Assembly: GCA_948468595.1 (NCBI GenBank)
Contig: CAOKIU010000015.1
Span: 1-39,355, forward strand
Source of the DNA: an uncultured Christensenella sp.
GTDB lineage: Bacteria > Bacillota > Clostridia > Christensenellales > UBA1750
Direction of reading: 5' to 3'
Length of the DNA stretch: 39,355 nt
Part shown: piece after piece, positions 1-7,457 of the stretch
How the letters are laid out: every line of letters begins with the position of its first letter
How positions within the stretch are numbered: the stretch's first letter is position 1
Program-made: the position numbers and the translations under genes
The notes under the pieces: generated by a model
What the model saw: only the letters and a program-made list of their open reading frames with translations
Databases searched by the model: none
What the model was told of the DNA's origin: nothing

Positions 1-5
1 AAAAT

Positions 6-40
6 AAGTTGCGAAGGATCATTTGAACCTTGCAACTTAA
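6..40 (-). terminator. hairpin at window edge, possible terminator of a gene outside the window
   Basis: AAGTTGC and AAGG pair with CCTT and GCAACTT with a single bulged base. On the minus strand the stem is followed by ATTTT, so it would best end a transcript arriving from the right. No gene on that strand is seen before 723, so it may instead belong to the gene left of the window. The assignment is tentative. Confidence 0.35.
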
Positions 41-80
41 TACTACTCCTCACAAATTTTTCCTTTTTTGAAAAAAAGTG

Positions 81-109
81 TTGACAAGTTTTCTCCCCCC
101 TGCTATAAT
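81..109 (+). promoter_or_regulatory. sigma-A promoter of the tRNA operon
   Basis: A consensus -35 TTGACA (81-86) and a consensus -10 TATAAT (104-109) are separated by 17 bp. The first tRNA begins 39 bp after the -10, so this promoter drives the tRNA-Gln/tRNA-Glu pair. Confidence 0.85.
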
Positions 110-147
110 TACCTTCGTTGACACGGCAACGAGCCAACACAGGGTAT

Positions 148-221
148 AGCGGGATGGTGTAACGGTAGCACCTACGACTCTGACTCGTATTGCCTAGGTT
201 CGAATCCTAGTCCCGCTGCCA
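148..221 (+). tRNA. tRNA-Gln, anticodon CTG
   Basis: The acceptor stem AGCGGGA pairs with TCCCGCT, followed by discriminator G and an encoded CCA (219-221). The anticodon stem TACGA/TCGTA closes a seven-base loop whose central bases read CTG, decoding CAG. The T arm contains the invariant GGTTCGAATCC. The gene is co-transcribed with the tRNA-Glu 8 bp downstream. Confidence 0.95.
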
Positions 222-229
222 TTTCATAT

Positions 230-305
230 GCCTCCCTGGTCTAGTGGCCTAGGACACCGCCCTCTCACGGCGGCAACAGGGGTTCGAATCCCCTGGGAGG
301 TGCCA
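230..305 (+). tRNA. tRNA-Glu, anticodon CTC
   Basis: The acceptor stem GCCTCCC pairs with GGGAGGT (first pair G-T), followed by G and an encoded CCA. The anticodon stem CCGCC/GGCGG closes the loop CTCTCAC, giving anticodon CTC for GAG codons. A canonical T loop GGTTCGAATCC is present. It is the second gene of the Gln-Glu operon. Confidence 0.95.
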
Positions 306-306
306 T

Positions 307-345
307 AAGCCCCAGCATCATTGCGTTGATGCTGGGGCTTTTCTT
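307..345 (+). terminator. rho-independent terminator of the tRNA operon
   Basis: A perfect 14-bp stem (307-320 with 327-340) closes a six-base loop and runs into TTTTCTTT. It starts directly after the CCA of tRNA-Glu. Confidence 0.9.
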
Positions 346-417
346 TACCACTTTGCAAATACGCGCCCGCCTAAACGGCTGGTGGATGGGAAGACCTGGA
401 CGGCGATGAGGCCCCGC

Positions 418-463
418 ACAGAAAAAGTCCCCCGGCCAGCAGCGGCCGAGGGACTTTTTCTGT
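418..463. terminator. bidirectional hairpin with A/T-tract flanks
   Basis: ACAGAAAAAGTCC is mirrored by GGACTTTTTCTGT around a GC-rich inner stem CGGCC/GGCCG. The flanking A and T tracts make it a usable intrinsic terminator in either direction. The 346-417 spacer before it holds no gene that can be supported. Confidence 0.7.
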
Positions 464-580
464 AAAAACCTCCTAAGAAGTCAACCAAACGCGCCAAAAT
501 GGGCATAAAACCATGTGGGCGCACATATTCATCTAAGGAGAGGCAGCCGTCCGGGAGGACAAGCCCTGAAGGAGGTACGC

Positions 581-706
581 ATGAACATCATCCTATTTGA
601 CGGCGAATACACCGTTCACTACACGCCGGCGGAGGCCCGGCAGGCCAAATGGGACAAGCTGTTGAGCATGGCGGCGGAGATCCTGGCCGAGCTCAGGGGC
701 AGATGA
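581..706 (+). CDS. small hypothetical protein (41 aa)
   Basis: A 41-codon frame starts at an ATG preceded by an excellent Shine-Dalgarno AAGGAGGT (569-576, 4-nt spacing). The product begins MNIILFDGEYTVHY, a short beta-hairpin-like stretch, and continues as an amphipathic helix rich in A, E and R. There is no signal peptide or membrane segment. A longer reading from 515 lacks a ribosome site and is not preferred. No family is recognised. It lies convergent to the AEC transporter with 16 bp between the stop codons. The strong ribosome site makes translation plausible but the function is unknown. Confidence 0.5.
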   Translation: MNIILFDGEYTVHYTPAEARQAKWDKLLSMAAEILAELRGR

Positions 707-722
707 GCGCAGCGGCAGGCCG

Positions 723-1676
723 CTAGAGCAGGAAGCCCGCAACCCATACCACCACCGGCAGCGTGAGGGCCGAAAGCACGGTGGTCGCGGCGAACAGCTC
801 CGAGGCGTAGAGCGCGTTGCGGTCATAGCGGATGGAGAACATCGTGCCCATGGCGGCCGTGGGCGCGGCCAGGGCGACGGCCACAGTCAGCGTGATGATG
901 GTGGGCAGGCGGAAGAGGGAGAAGACCAGCACCACCAGGATGGGGGCCAGGAGGAGCTTGAGGGCGCAGACGTAATAGGTGCGCCCGCGGCCAAAGGTCT
1001 TGATGAGGTTGGTCTGCGCCACCGTCGCGCCCGCAATGAGCATGGCCAGCGGCGTATTCATGCCCGAGATGTAGTTCAGCGCGTCAAAGGCCACCTGCGG
1101 CAACCGCCATTGCAGCAAAAAGCAGACGAGGCCCACCGGCACGGCGATGATGGAGGGCGAGCACAGCGCGCGCAGCAGGCCCTTGGCGTCAAACTGCCCG
1201 CTGCCGGTGAAGAGGAACAGCCCGTGCGTCCACACGATCAGGTTAAACGCGGTCAGCACCGCGGTCAGATAGAACACGCCCTCGGTGCCGAACATCGCCA
1301 TCACCAGCGGAATGCCCATAAAGCCGCAATTGGAGTAAATGGTGGAAAACCGCTCGATGACGTAATCGTGCTTCCCGCTCTTGCGCAGCAGCAAGTACGC
1401 CACCGCCATGGCGATGGCAAAGCCCAACAGCGACAGGCCAAAGGCCGCGGCCAGACCCAGAAGCATCTCCTTGTCAAAGTCCCGCTGATAGGATACGAAG
1501 ATCACCACCGGGCTGACCAGCAGGATCAGCAGGTCGGACAGGTGCTTGCTGCCCTCCTTGGTGATCACGCGCGTCTTATAGCAGATCACCCCCGCCACCA
1601 CCAAAATGAGCATCAGCAGCACTTGATTGATAATCACTGAAACATAACTGCTCAACAGACGGACCCACCCTTGCAT
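723..1676 (-). CDS. AEC-family (auxin efflux carrier-like) transporter
   Basis: An integral membrane protein of about 317 residues made almost entirely of hydrophobic helices, with the two five-helix halves typical of the AEC family. Family-like elements are GFMGIPLVMAMFG near the middle and the later NTPLAMLIAGATVA. Bacterial AEC proteins are secondary carriers for small organic acids such as malate, and the substrate here is not identifiable. The ATG at 1676 is chosen. A TTG at 1709 would add 11 charged residues, and neither start has a strong ribosome site. It is divergent from the creatininase gene. A second AEC paralogue lies at 21285-22226. Confidence 0.88.
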   Translation of the reverse strand: MQGWVRLLSSYVSVIINQVLLMLILVVAGVICYKTRVITKEGSKHLSDLLILLVSPVVIFVSYQRDFDKEMLLGLAAAFGLSLLGFAIAMAVAYLLLRKSGKHDYVIERFSTIYSNCGFMGIPLVMAMFGTEGVFYLTAVLTAFNLIVWTHGLFLFTGSGQFDAKGLLRALCSPSIIAVPVGLVCFLLQWRLPQVAFDALNYISGMNTPLAMLIAGATVAQTNLIKTFGRGRTYYVCALKLLLAPILVVLVFSLFRLPTIITLTVAVALAAPTAAMGTMFSIRYDRNALYASELFAATTVLSALTLPVVVWVAGFLL

Positions 1677-1769
1677 TTTTCTTTCTATTGTAGGCTTTTT
1701 CGCGCGCAACTACAATGCCCGCGTGTAAATTAGGCGCGCCCAACGTGTTAAGAACGTGTTTCCCCCGCC

Positions 1770-1798
1770 TTTACAACGCCCGAAAATCGTGCTACTTT
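1770..1798 (+). promoter_or_regulatory. probable promoter of the creatininase-family gene
   Basis: TTTACA (1770-1775) and TACTTT (1793-1798) are spaced by 17 bp and end 37 bp before the start codon. Just upstream, AACGTGTT occurs at 1742-1749 and AACGTGTTT at 1753-1761, a short direct repeat that could be an operator. Confidence 0.5.
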
Positions 1799-1835
1799 AT
1801 ACAAAGAACAGACATAAATAAAGGAGGATGGGTTT

Positions 1836-2636
1836 ATGCGTGAAATTCAATTGGAGCTGATGCGTCCTGACCAGATTGTGGCGGAGAAGCAGCGCTGCTC
1901 CATCGCGTATCTTGCCGTGGGGCCTTTGGAGTGGCACGGCCCTGCCGCGCCCTTTGGCACTGATCCCTTGACCGCTTATGAGGTGGCCAAGCGGTGCGCG
2001 CGCCGCGTGGGCGGCGTGGTGCTTCCGCCCCTTTATCTGGGCACCGAGCGCGAGCGCCGGCCGCAGGACCTTGCCAATCTCGGCTTTTCCGATACCGATC
2101 AATACGTTGTGGGCATGGATTTTCCCGCCAACAACGTGCCCTCCTACTATTTCCGAGAGGACATCTTCGCCCTGGTGCTGCGCGAGCATCTGCGCCTGCT
2201 CAAAAAGCAGGGCTACAAGCTGGCCGTCGTGGTCAACGGCCACGGCGCGTCGGGTCAGGTGGAATCCTTAAAGCGCGTTGCCGCCGAGTTTAACGGCGAG
2301 ACGGACCTAAAGGTGTTGGTGGTCTTCCCCGTCGCCTCGCTGGGCTTCCCGGGCGAGGACCCTGGCCACGCCACCCGCGCGGAGATCTCCACCGCGATGG
2401 CGCTGACCGAAAGCGTGGACCTAACAAAGCTGCCGCCCGAGGGAGAGCCCATCGTCATGTGGCAATACGGCATGGCGGATGGCAGCGCCTTTGCCGGCCA
2501 TCCCAACGCGGACTTCTCCGTCACCGACGATCCCAGGCAGTCCACAGCCGAGCTGGGCGAGCGCTATCTGGCCGCGGGCGCGGAGATCGCCATTGAGCAG
2601 GTTCAGTCGGCTTGGGAGGCGCTGAACAGGGCCTAA
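1836..2636 (+). CDS. creatininase-family amidohydrolase
   Basis: A 266-aa cytosolic protein of the creatininase/creatinine amidohydrolase family, metal-dependent hydrolases acting on cyclic amides and related C-N bonds. The N-terminal metal motif reads PLEWHGPAAPFGTD, where the family usually has a GS-x-EQHGP-x-LPLGTD form. The central VVNGHGAS and the later GHATRAEIS supply the remaining His, Asp and Glu ligands. Length and domain extent fit a full-length member. The ribosome site AAGGAGG lies just before the ATG. The MFS transporter starts 150 bp downstream on the same strand and could import or export the substrate, but that is inference. The exact substrate cannot be told. Confidence 0.9.
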   Translation: MREIQLELMRPDQIVAEKQRCSIAYLAVGPLEWHGPAAPFGTDPLTAYEVAKRCARRVGGVVLPPLYLGTERERRPQDLANLGFSDTDQYVVGMDFPANNVPSYYFREDIFALVLREHLRLLKKQGYKLAVVVNGHGASGQVESLKRVAAEFNGETDLKVLVVFPVASLGFPGEDPGHATRAEISTAMALTESVDLTKLPPEGEPIVMWQYGMADGSAFAGHPNADFSVTDDPRQSTAELGERYLAAGAEIAIEQVQSAWEALNRA

Positions 2637-2786
2637 CCGCCGCAAGACCGGCACGCCCTTTCCCCCTGCAACTCCCCCTGCCGTGCGCCGGGCGCGCGGC
2701 AAATTGATGCGGCATCTTTTCATCCCTTCGAAGATGTGGTATGCTGGTTATAATCGACCGCAACCAAGCATTCGGAGGGATTTTTG

Positions 2787-4058
2787 ATGCGAAAATGGCT
2801 CCGGGAGATGTCTCCCGCTATGTTGCTGTATCTGGTGGTCATTCTTCTGGTCGCTCTGGGCAACGGCATGAGCGACAGCGTGCTGGCAAACTATTTCAAG
2901 GACGCCTATCATGTGGATTCTGTGCTGCGCGGGTTCATCGAGTTTCCGCGCGAGCTGCCGGGCTTTCTGTGCGCTCTGCTGATTGCGGCGCTCTCCTTCT
3001 TTGGGGACGTGCGCTCGGCCGTCTTTGCGCAGATTCTGTCCGTCATCGGGCTCACGGTGCTGGGGCTGTTCACGCCGCCCTTTGGGGGCATGCTGGTCTT
3101 TCTGTTCATCTACTCCATGGGTCAGCATCTCTTCATGCCCCTTCAGGACTCCATCGGCATGTCCCTGGCCGAGCCTGACCGCATCGGCAAGCGCATGGGT
3201 CAGTATAACAGCGTCAAGTCGGCGGTGGGCTTTGTCGCGGCGCTTCTCATCTTCTTCGGCTTCCGCTTGAATTGGTTCTCCTTTACCACGCCCGTCAAGC
3301 TCCCCTTCCTCATCGGCGCGGTGTGCTTTGCGCTGGCTGTGATCGCGCTGCTTGCGCTGGACCGCCGCGTGGACCGGCGCCCGGTGGCGCGCGGCAAGAA
3401 GCTGCGGCTCGTCTTTCGAAAGCAGTACAAGTACTATTATCTGCTCACCGTCATTCGCGGCGTGCAAAAGCAGATCGCCTTTGTCTACGGCACCTGGGTG
3501 GTGGTGGATCTGCTGATGAAAAAGGCGGATACCACGGCGCTGCTCTCCATCGTCTCCAGCTTCATCTGCATCTTCTTCCTGTCGCGCCTGGGCAAATGGA
3601 TGGATAAATTCGGCATCAAGAAGATGATGTATGTGGACGCCCTGACCTTTATCGGCGTCTATACGCTCTACGGCTTTGTGGTGCTGGGCATCACCTCCGG
3701 CGCGCTGCCGGACGTGGGCTGGCCCGTGTTTGTGGTCTACACGCTCTTTGTGCTGGATCGCCTCTCCATGCAAATCGGCATGGTCAACGCCATTTACCTG
3801 CGCTCCATCGCCTATGACGAGGACGAGGTCACGGCAACCCTTTCCACCGGCGTCTCCCTTGACCACATCGTCTCCATCCTGGCGGCAGCGGCGGGCGGCC
3901 TCGTGTGGAAATACTGGGGCAGCCAGTGGGTGTTCTTCATGGCCGCGCTCTTTTCGGTGGGCAACATCATCGTGGCCTACCTGGTCAAGCCCGATCAGGA
4001 GCGCGAGCAGGCGCTGGCCGCGCGGGCGCAGCGCAACGCAACGGGCGCGTCCCTTTAG
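2787..4058 (+). CDS. MFS transporter
   Basis: About 423 residues with roughly twelve hydrophobic segments, charged cytosolic loops and a long central loop near DRRVDRRPVARGKK, which is the usual major facilitator arrangement. It would act in the plasma membrane as a secondary transporter. No substrate signature is recognised. The ATG at 2787 follows GGAGGG (2774-2779) at good spacing, and a TTG immediately before it at 2784 is the alternative. A TATAAT at 2749-2754 may give the gene its own promoter, although no good -35 is seen. It follows the creatininase-family gene, suggesting a linked role. Confidence 0.88.
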   Translation: MRKWLREMSPAMLLYLVVILLVALGNGMSDSVLANYFKDAYHVDSVLRGFIEFPRELPGFLCALLIAALSFFGDVRSAVFAQILSVIGLTVLGLFTPPFGGMLVFLFIYSMGQHLFMPLQDSIGMSLAEPDRIGKRMGQYNSVKSAVGFVAALLIFFGFRLNWFSFTTPVKLPFLIGAVCFALAVIALLALDRRVDRRPVARGKKLRLVFRKQYKYYYLLTVIRGVQKQIAFVYGTWVVVDLLMKKADTTALLSIVSSFICIFFLSRLGKWMDKFGIKKMMYVDALTFIGVYTLYGFVVLGITSGALPDVGWPVFVVYTLFVLDRLSMQIGMVNAIYLRSIAYDEDEVTATLSTGVSLDHIVSILAAAAGGLVWKYWGSQWVFFMAALFSVGNIIVAYLVKPDQEREQALAARAQRNATGASL

Positions 4059-4138
4059 TGCGGACCGCTCCGCGCTATCCGGCGCGAAAAGCCCGCGGCG
4101 TGCAGATAAAAACTGGCTGTGCCAAATGCCGAACTTTA

Positions 4139-4147
4139 TGTTATACT
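4139..4147 (+). promoter_or_regulatory. extended -10 promoter
   Basis: TG-n-TATACT (4139-4147) is a textbook extended -10 element without a clear -35. It lies 54 bp before the start of the membrane-anchored protein gene at 4201. Confidence 0.45.
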
Positions 4148-4200
4148 GGTTCGTGTAGGAGTGTACCCTCCCCCAGAGGGTGAAAGGAGTGCTGAGGAAA

Positions 4201-5478
4201 TTGAGTAAGGTTCCGCCGCGCCGCGGGCGTCCCCATAAAAATCCCGAATCCCCCAAGAGCATCGGCGTAGAAAACATCCGCTGGTCCGCGGTGATTGCCA
4301 CGGGACTGGTGCTGCTTGCCCTCTTGTTTGGCTTGACCTTTGGCATCCGCGCCTGCGCGGTGCGCAGCGGCAAGCAGGAGCCTGTTTCCGTCAAGGCGCC
4401 GTCCGCGACGCCCACTGCGACGGACCCGGGCCTTGATCCCGTTTCCCCAGAGCCTTCGGGCGCGCCGGGTTCCTCTCTGGAAAACCCCATCGATCTTTCC
4501 GATGGCATTGTGGAGATTGCCTCCAAGGAGAAGAGCGTCAATACCCCCGATGTCTTTGGCCACGAAATGGTCTATTCCGCGGGGACCGGCTCCCTGCTAA
4601 AGCCGCTGCTCAAGACGCTGTATCTGTACGATCTGGAGACCGGTACGGAGCAGGAGGTCGCCAAGGTCAAGATCAAGGACGGCGAGATCTTCGAAACCGT
4701 TCTCAACGGCGATTACATCGCCTGGCTGGACACCGACCAGAAGGGCTCCAACGCCATCTATGTGCTGGATCGCAACGAGGCGAACGCCAAGCCGCGGCTC
4801 ATCAAGGAGTGCTCCTTCGCGGTTCCCAAGCTGCGCCTGTCGCAGGACTACCTGATGTGGATTGAACAGAACGAGGAAAAGGAAGAGCGCTTGTACGTCG
4901 TGGACCTCATCTCCGAGGAGAACGCATCCATTCCCGGCTTTGCGGAGTCCATTGAGCGCGCCATGTCCACTTATGGCGTGTCCGCGCCCGGTATCTACGA
5001 CACGGAGATCATTTGGGCCGCCTCCGACCCGGAACAGAGCCAAGAGGACAGCATCCTCAATGGCGAGAAGAGCGCCATCTACTACTGCGATTTGACTTAC
5101 TTTGCGCAGGATGACTACGAGCCCGCCGTGTTCCGCCCGGGCATGTACGTGCATGATCCCATCACCAATGGAGAGGTCTGGGCTTGGATCGATAAGAACA
5201 AGGCGCCTGATTCCACGCTATACCTGAAGGTCGGGGATGAGGTCCGCTGCATCGGCCAGGGCGTCATCACCTATGCCCTTGGGGATGAAATGCTCGTCTT
5301 TGGCAAGGACGGCAACATCTACGCCTATTTCTACAAAGACGGTTCCTACGCCCGCCTCAACCGCGAGGGGGAGCGCGGCATTATGCCGGTGGTTTCGGGC
5401 CGCCGCGTGGTCTGGTTCAATAGATCCGCCAAGGACGGCGATCAATTGGATTATCTGAGCGTACCCTATCGGAAATGA
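4201..5478 (+). CDS. membrane-anchored protein with extracellular beta-propeller-like repeats
   Basis: A basic N-terminal tail (PPRRGRPHK) is followed by one membrane helix at about residues 28-50, a Pro/Ser/Thr-rich linker and a large soluble part. That part has recurring strands of the type YVLD, YVVDL, VVWFN and DYLSV every 45-60 residues. This resembles the blade repeats of TolB- or DUF5050-type propellers, with the domain facing outward. No catalytic motif is visible. The TTG at 4201 is chosen because AAAGGAG (4183-4189) precedes it. A GTG at 4180 in the same frame would add seven residues but has no proper ribosome site. The function is unknown. Confidence 0.7.
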   Translation: MSKVPPRRGRPHKNPESPKSIGVENIRWSAVIATGLVLLALLFGLTFGIRACAVRSGKQEPVSVKAPSATPTATDPGLDPVSPEPSGAPGSSLENPIDLSDGIVEIASKEKSVNTPDVFGHEMVYSAGTGSLLKPLLKTLYLYDLETGTEQEVAKVKIKDGEIFETVLNGDYIAWLDTDQKGSNAIYVLDRNEANAKPRLIKECSFAVPKLRLSQDYLMWIEQNEEKEERLYVVDLISEENASIPGFAESIERAMSTYGVSAPGIYDTEIIWAASDPEQSQEDSILNGEKSAIYYCDLTYFAQDDYEPAVFRPGMYVHDPITNGEVWAWIDKNKAPDSTLYLKVGDEVRCIGQGVITYALGDEMLVFGKDGNIYAYFYKDGSYARLNREGERGIMPVVSGRRVVWFNRSAKDGDQLDYLSVPYRK

Positions 5479-5487
5479 ACGCAGACT

Positions 5488-5536
5488 GCCTCCCCTTGAG
5501 GGGAGGTGTCGCGGCGCACCGCGACGGAGGGGTGGG
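5488..5536 (+). repeat. left inverted repeat of the DUF559 unit
   Basis: The sequence contains the palindrome CTCCCC-TTGA-GGGGAG, then GTCGC pairing with GCGAC, then GGAGGGGTGGG. It starts 9 bp after the preceding stop codon. The reverse complement of 5914-5959 has the same order of blocks. The GGAGGGG part may also serve as the ribosome site of the enclosed gene. Confidence 0.8.
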
Positions 5537-5543
5537 ACGATCC

Positions 5544-5963
5544 ATGCAGGAGAATCGATTCCCGCGCAGGGAGGGCAGCGTAGAGGCCGCCCGTGAGCAG
5601 CGCAAGGGCATGTCCCGCGCTGCCAAACATCTATGGTATGATTTTCTGCGCCGTTACCCCCTTCGCTTCCGCCGCCAGGAGATCATCGGTGACTACACTG
5701 TGGATTTTTTCTGCTACAAAGCCCGCCTGGCAATAGAGGTGATGGGGCCGCTTTCCCCACCCGCCTTTGCATTGACCGAAAAGGCGCGCTATCTTCACTC
5801 TTTGGGCATTCAGGTTCTCTGCTTCTCGGCAGAGCGCATTCTCAACGATTTTCCCGGCGTGTGCACGGCAATCGATCTGGCGGTTCGCCTCCTGGCGCCG
5901 GCTGGTTCCATCCCCCACCCCTCAGTCGCCCAAGGCGACAGCTCCCCTCAAGGGGAGCCTTAA
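5544..5963 (+). CDS. DUF559 domain protein (putative endonuclease fold)
   Basis: About 139 residues. The core from residue 19 reads MSRAAKHLWYDFLRR, FRRQEIIGDYTVDFFC and ARLAIEV, followed by a Rossmann-like LGIQVLCFSAERI. This matches the DUF559 family, which has a PD-(D/E)xK-type nuclease fold related to Vsr-like proteins. The family normally reads EVDG after the second strand. Here it is EVMG, so one expected acidic residue is replaced by Met. Both gene ends are built from the flanking inverted repeats: the start lies just inside the left copy, and the right copy encodes the last residues (PHPSVAQGDSSPQGEP). The gene and its repeats therefore behave as one unit. Confidence 0.8.
   Translation: MQENRFPRREGSVEAAREQRKGMSRAAKHLWYDFLRRYPLRFRRQEIIGDYTVDFFCYKARLAIEVMGPLSPPAFALTEKARYLHSLGIQVLCFSAERILNDFPGVCTAIDLAVRLLAPAGSIPHPSVAQGDSSPQGEP
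5914..5959 (-). repeat. right inverted repeat of the DUF559 unit
   Basis: Read on the minus strand it is GGCTCCCC-TTGA-GGGGAG, then GTCGCC/GGCGAC, then TGAGGGGTGGG. This matches the left copy at 5488-5536 block by block. It overlaps the 3' end of the DUF559 coding region. Confidence 0.8.
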
Positions 5964-6005
5964 TCCGTCCACCCGTTGATTTTATTAGAAATGGAATAAC
6001 GCATC

Positions 6006-7382
6006 ATGCCCAAAACAAAACTGCTCTATATCTGCTCTGACTGCGGCTATGAATCCGCCAAGTGGATGGGCCGCTGTCCCTCCTGCGGCGCATGGAACAA
6101 GATGGAGGAACAACAACCTGAGCCCGCCAGCACGCCCATGACAGGGCCTCTGCGCAGGAGCACCGTTAGCGCGCCATCCGCGCCGGCCAAAACCCTGCTC
6201 CAGATCGAGGAGGCACAGGAGGAGCGCGCCCGCTGCGGCATCGAGGAGTTCGACCGCGTGTTGGGCGGCGGCATCGTGTCCGGCTCGCTGGTGCTCATCG
6301 GCGGCGACCCGGGCATTGGCAAGTCCACCCTGCTTTTGCAGGTATCCGCCCGTCTGGCGCAGCAAGGCGCGCGCGTGCTCTACGTCTCCGGTGAAGAGTC
6401 CGCCCGGCAGATCAAGATGCGCGCCAAGCGCCTCGGCGTGGGCGGCAGCAACCTATACGTCATGAGCGAGACCAACATGGACGAAATCGAGGCGCAGCGC
6501 GCGGCGCTCACGCCCGATTACATGATTGTGGACTCCATTCAAACCGTCTATGTTCCTGGAAAAAACGCCGCGCCCGGGTCCGTATCGCAGGTGCGCGAGG
6601 CGACGGGCATCTTGATGCGCGCCGCCAAACAGGGTGGCGCCACGATCTTCCTGGTGGGCCACGTCACCAAGGAGGGCGCGCTGGCCGGCCCCCGGGTGCT
6701 CGAGCACATGGTGGACGCCGTTTTGTATTTTGAGGGCGAGCGCCACCAGGAGTACCGCATCCTGCGCGCGGCGAAAAACCGCTTTGGTTCCGTCAACGAA
6801 ATCGGCGTATTCCGCATGGAACAGACGGGAATGGAGCAGGTGCCCAATCCCTCGGAATTCCTGCTCTCCGGGCGCATCCCGGGCGCGGCGGGCTCAGCGG
6901 TGGCGGTGTCCATGGAGGGCACGCGGCCGGTGCTGGTGGACCTTCAGGCGCTGATTGCGCCCACCTCGTTCGGCACGCCCCGCCGCCAGGCGCTGGGGTT
7001 TGACTACAACCGCCTGGCGCTGCTGCTCGCGGTACTGGAAAAGCGCGCGGGATTGATGCTCTACAACCAGGATGCCTACGTGAATGTGGCGGGCGGCTTG
7101 GAGCTGGATGAGCCCGCCTGCGACCTGCCGCTTGCGGCGGCCGTGGTCTCGTCCCTGCGCAATGTCCCGCTCCCGCCCGATTGGGCGCTCATCGGCGAGG
7201 TTGGCCTGACGGGCGAGGTGCGGGCGGTGAGCATGATGGAGCGCCGCCTCGCCGAGTGCGCGCGCATGGGCTTCACCCACCTCATCCTGCCCAAGGCCAA
7301 CCTGCGCGCGCTGCGCGTGCCCGAGGGCGTGGAGGCGCGCGGCGTAACCACCCTGAGCGAGGCGCTGGCCCTTCTCTTCTAA
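6006..7382 (+). CDS. radA: DNA repair protein RadA (Sms)
   Basis: A 458-aa RecA-like ATPase that promotes branch migration during recombinational repair. The N-terminal zinc finger has Cys10, Cys13, Cys24 and Cys27. The Walker A motif GGDPGIGKST is at 99-108 and the RadA-specific KNRFG motif is at 257-261. The Lon-like C-terminal domain (AYVNVAGGLELDEPACDLPLAAA onward) lacks any protease function in the family. The ATG at 6006 has only a weak ribosome site. It is followed by the PIN/TRAM gene, as in many Firmicutes, but the disA gene often found between them is missing. It begins 43 bp after the DUF559 unit. Confidence 0.97.
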   Translation: MPKTKLLYICSDCGYESAKWMGRCPSCGAWNKMEEQQPEPASTPMTGPLRRSTVSAPSAPAKTLLQIEEAQEERARCGIEEFDRVLGGGIVSGSLVLIGGDPGIGKSTLLLQVSARLAQQGARVLYVSGEESARQIKMRAKRLGVGGSNLYVMSETNMDEIEAQRAALTPDYMIVDSIQTVYVPGKNAAPGSVSQVREATGILMRAAKQGGATIFLVGHVTKEGALAGPRVLEHMVDAVLYFEGERHQEYRILRAAKNRFGSVNEIGVFRMEQTGMEQVPNPSEFLLSGRIPGAAGSAVAVSMEGTRPVLVDLQALIAPTSFGTPRRQALGFDYNRLALLLAVLEKRAGLMLYNQDAYVNVAGGLELDEPACDLPLAAAVVSSLRNVPLPPDWALIGEVGLTGEVRAVSMMERRLAECARMGFTHLILPKANLRALRVPEGVEARGVTTLSEALALLF

Positions 7383-7457
7383 ATCGAAGCAAACGGGCCA
7401 AGGCGAGAGGCCCTCGCGGACAACCCCATCTTATCCAATTAGGAGGTGACGCAACCC

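Noticed and set aside
2681-2701. Hairpin after the creatininase-family gene as a terminator
   Set aside because: The stem GCCGTGCGC/GCGCGCGGC is acceptable but is followed by AAATTGATG with no T run.
2748-4541. Long open frame of about 600 codons on the minus strand opposite the MFS transporter
   Set aside because: It is rich in His, Gln and Arg, lacks a ribosome site and lies antisense to a clear membrane protein. High G+C keeps such frames open.
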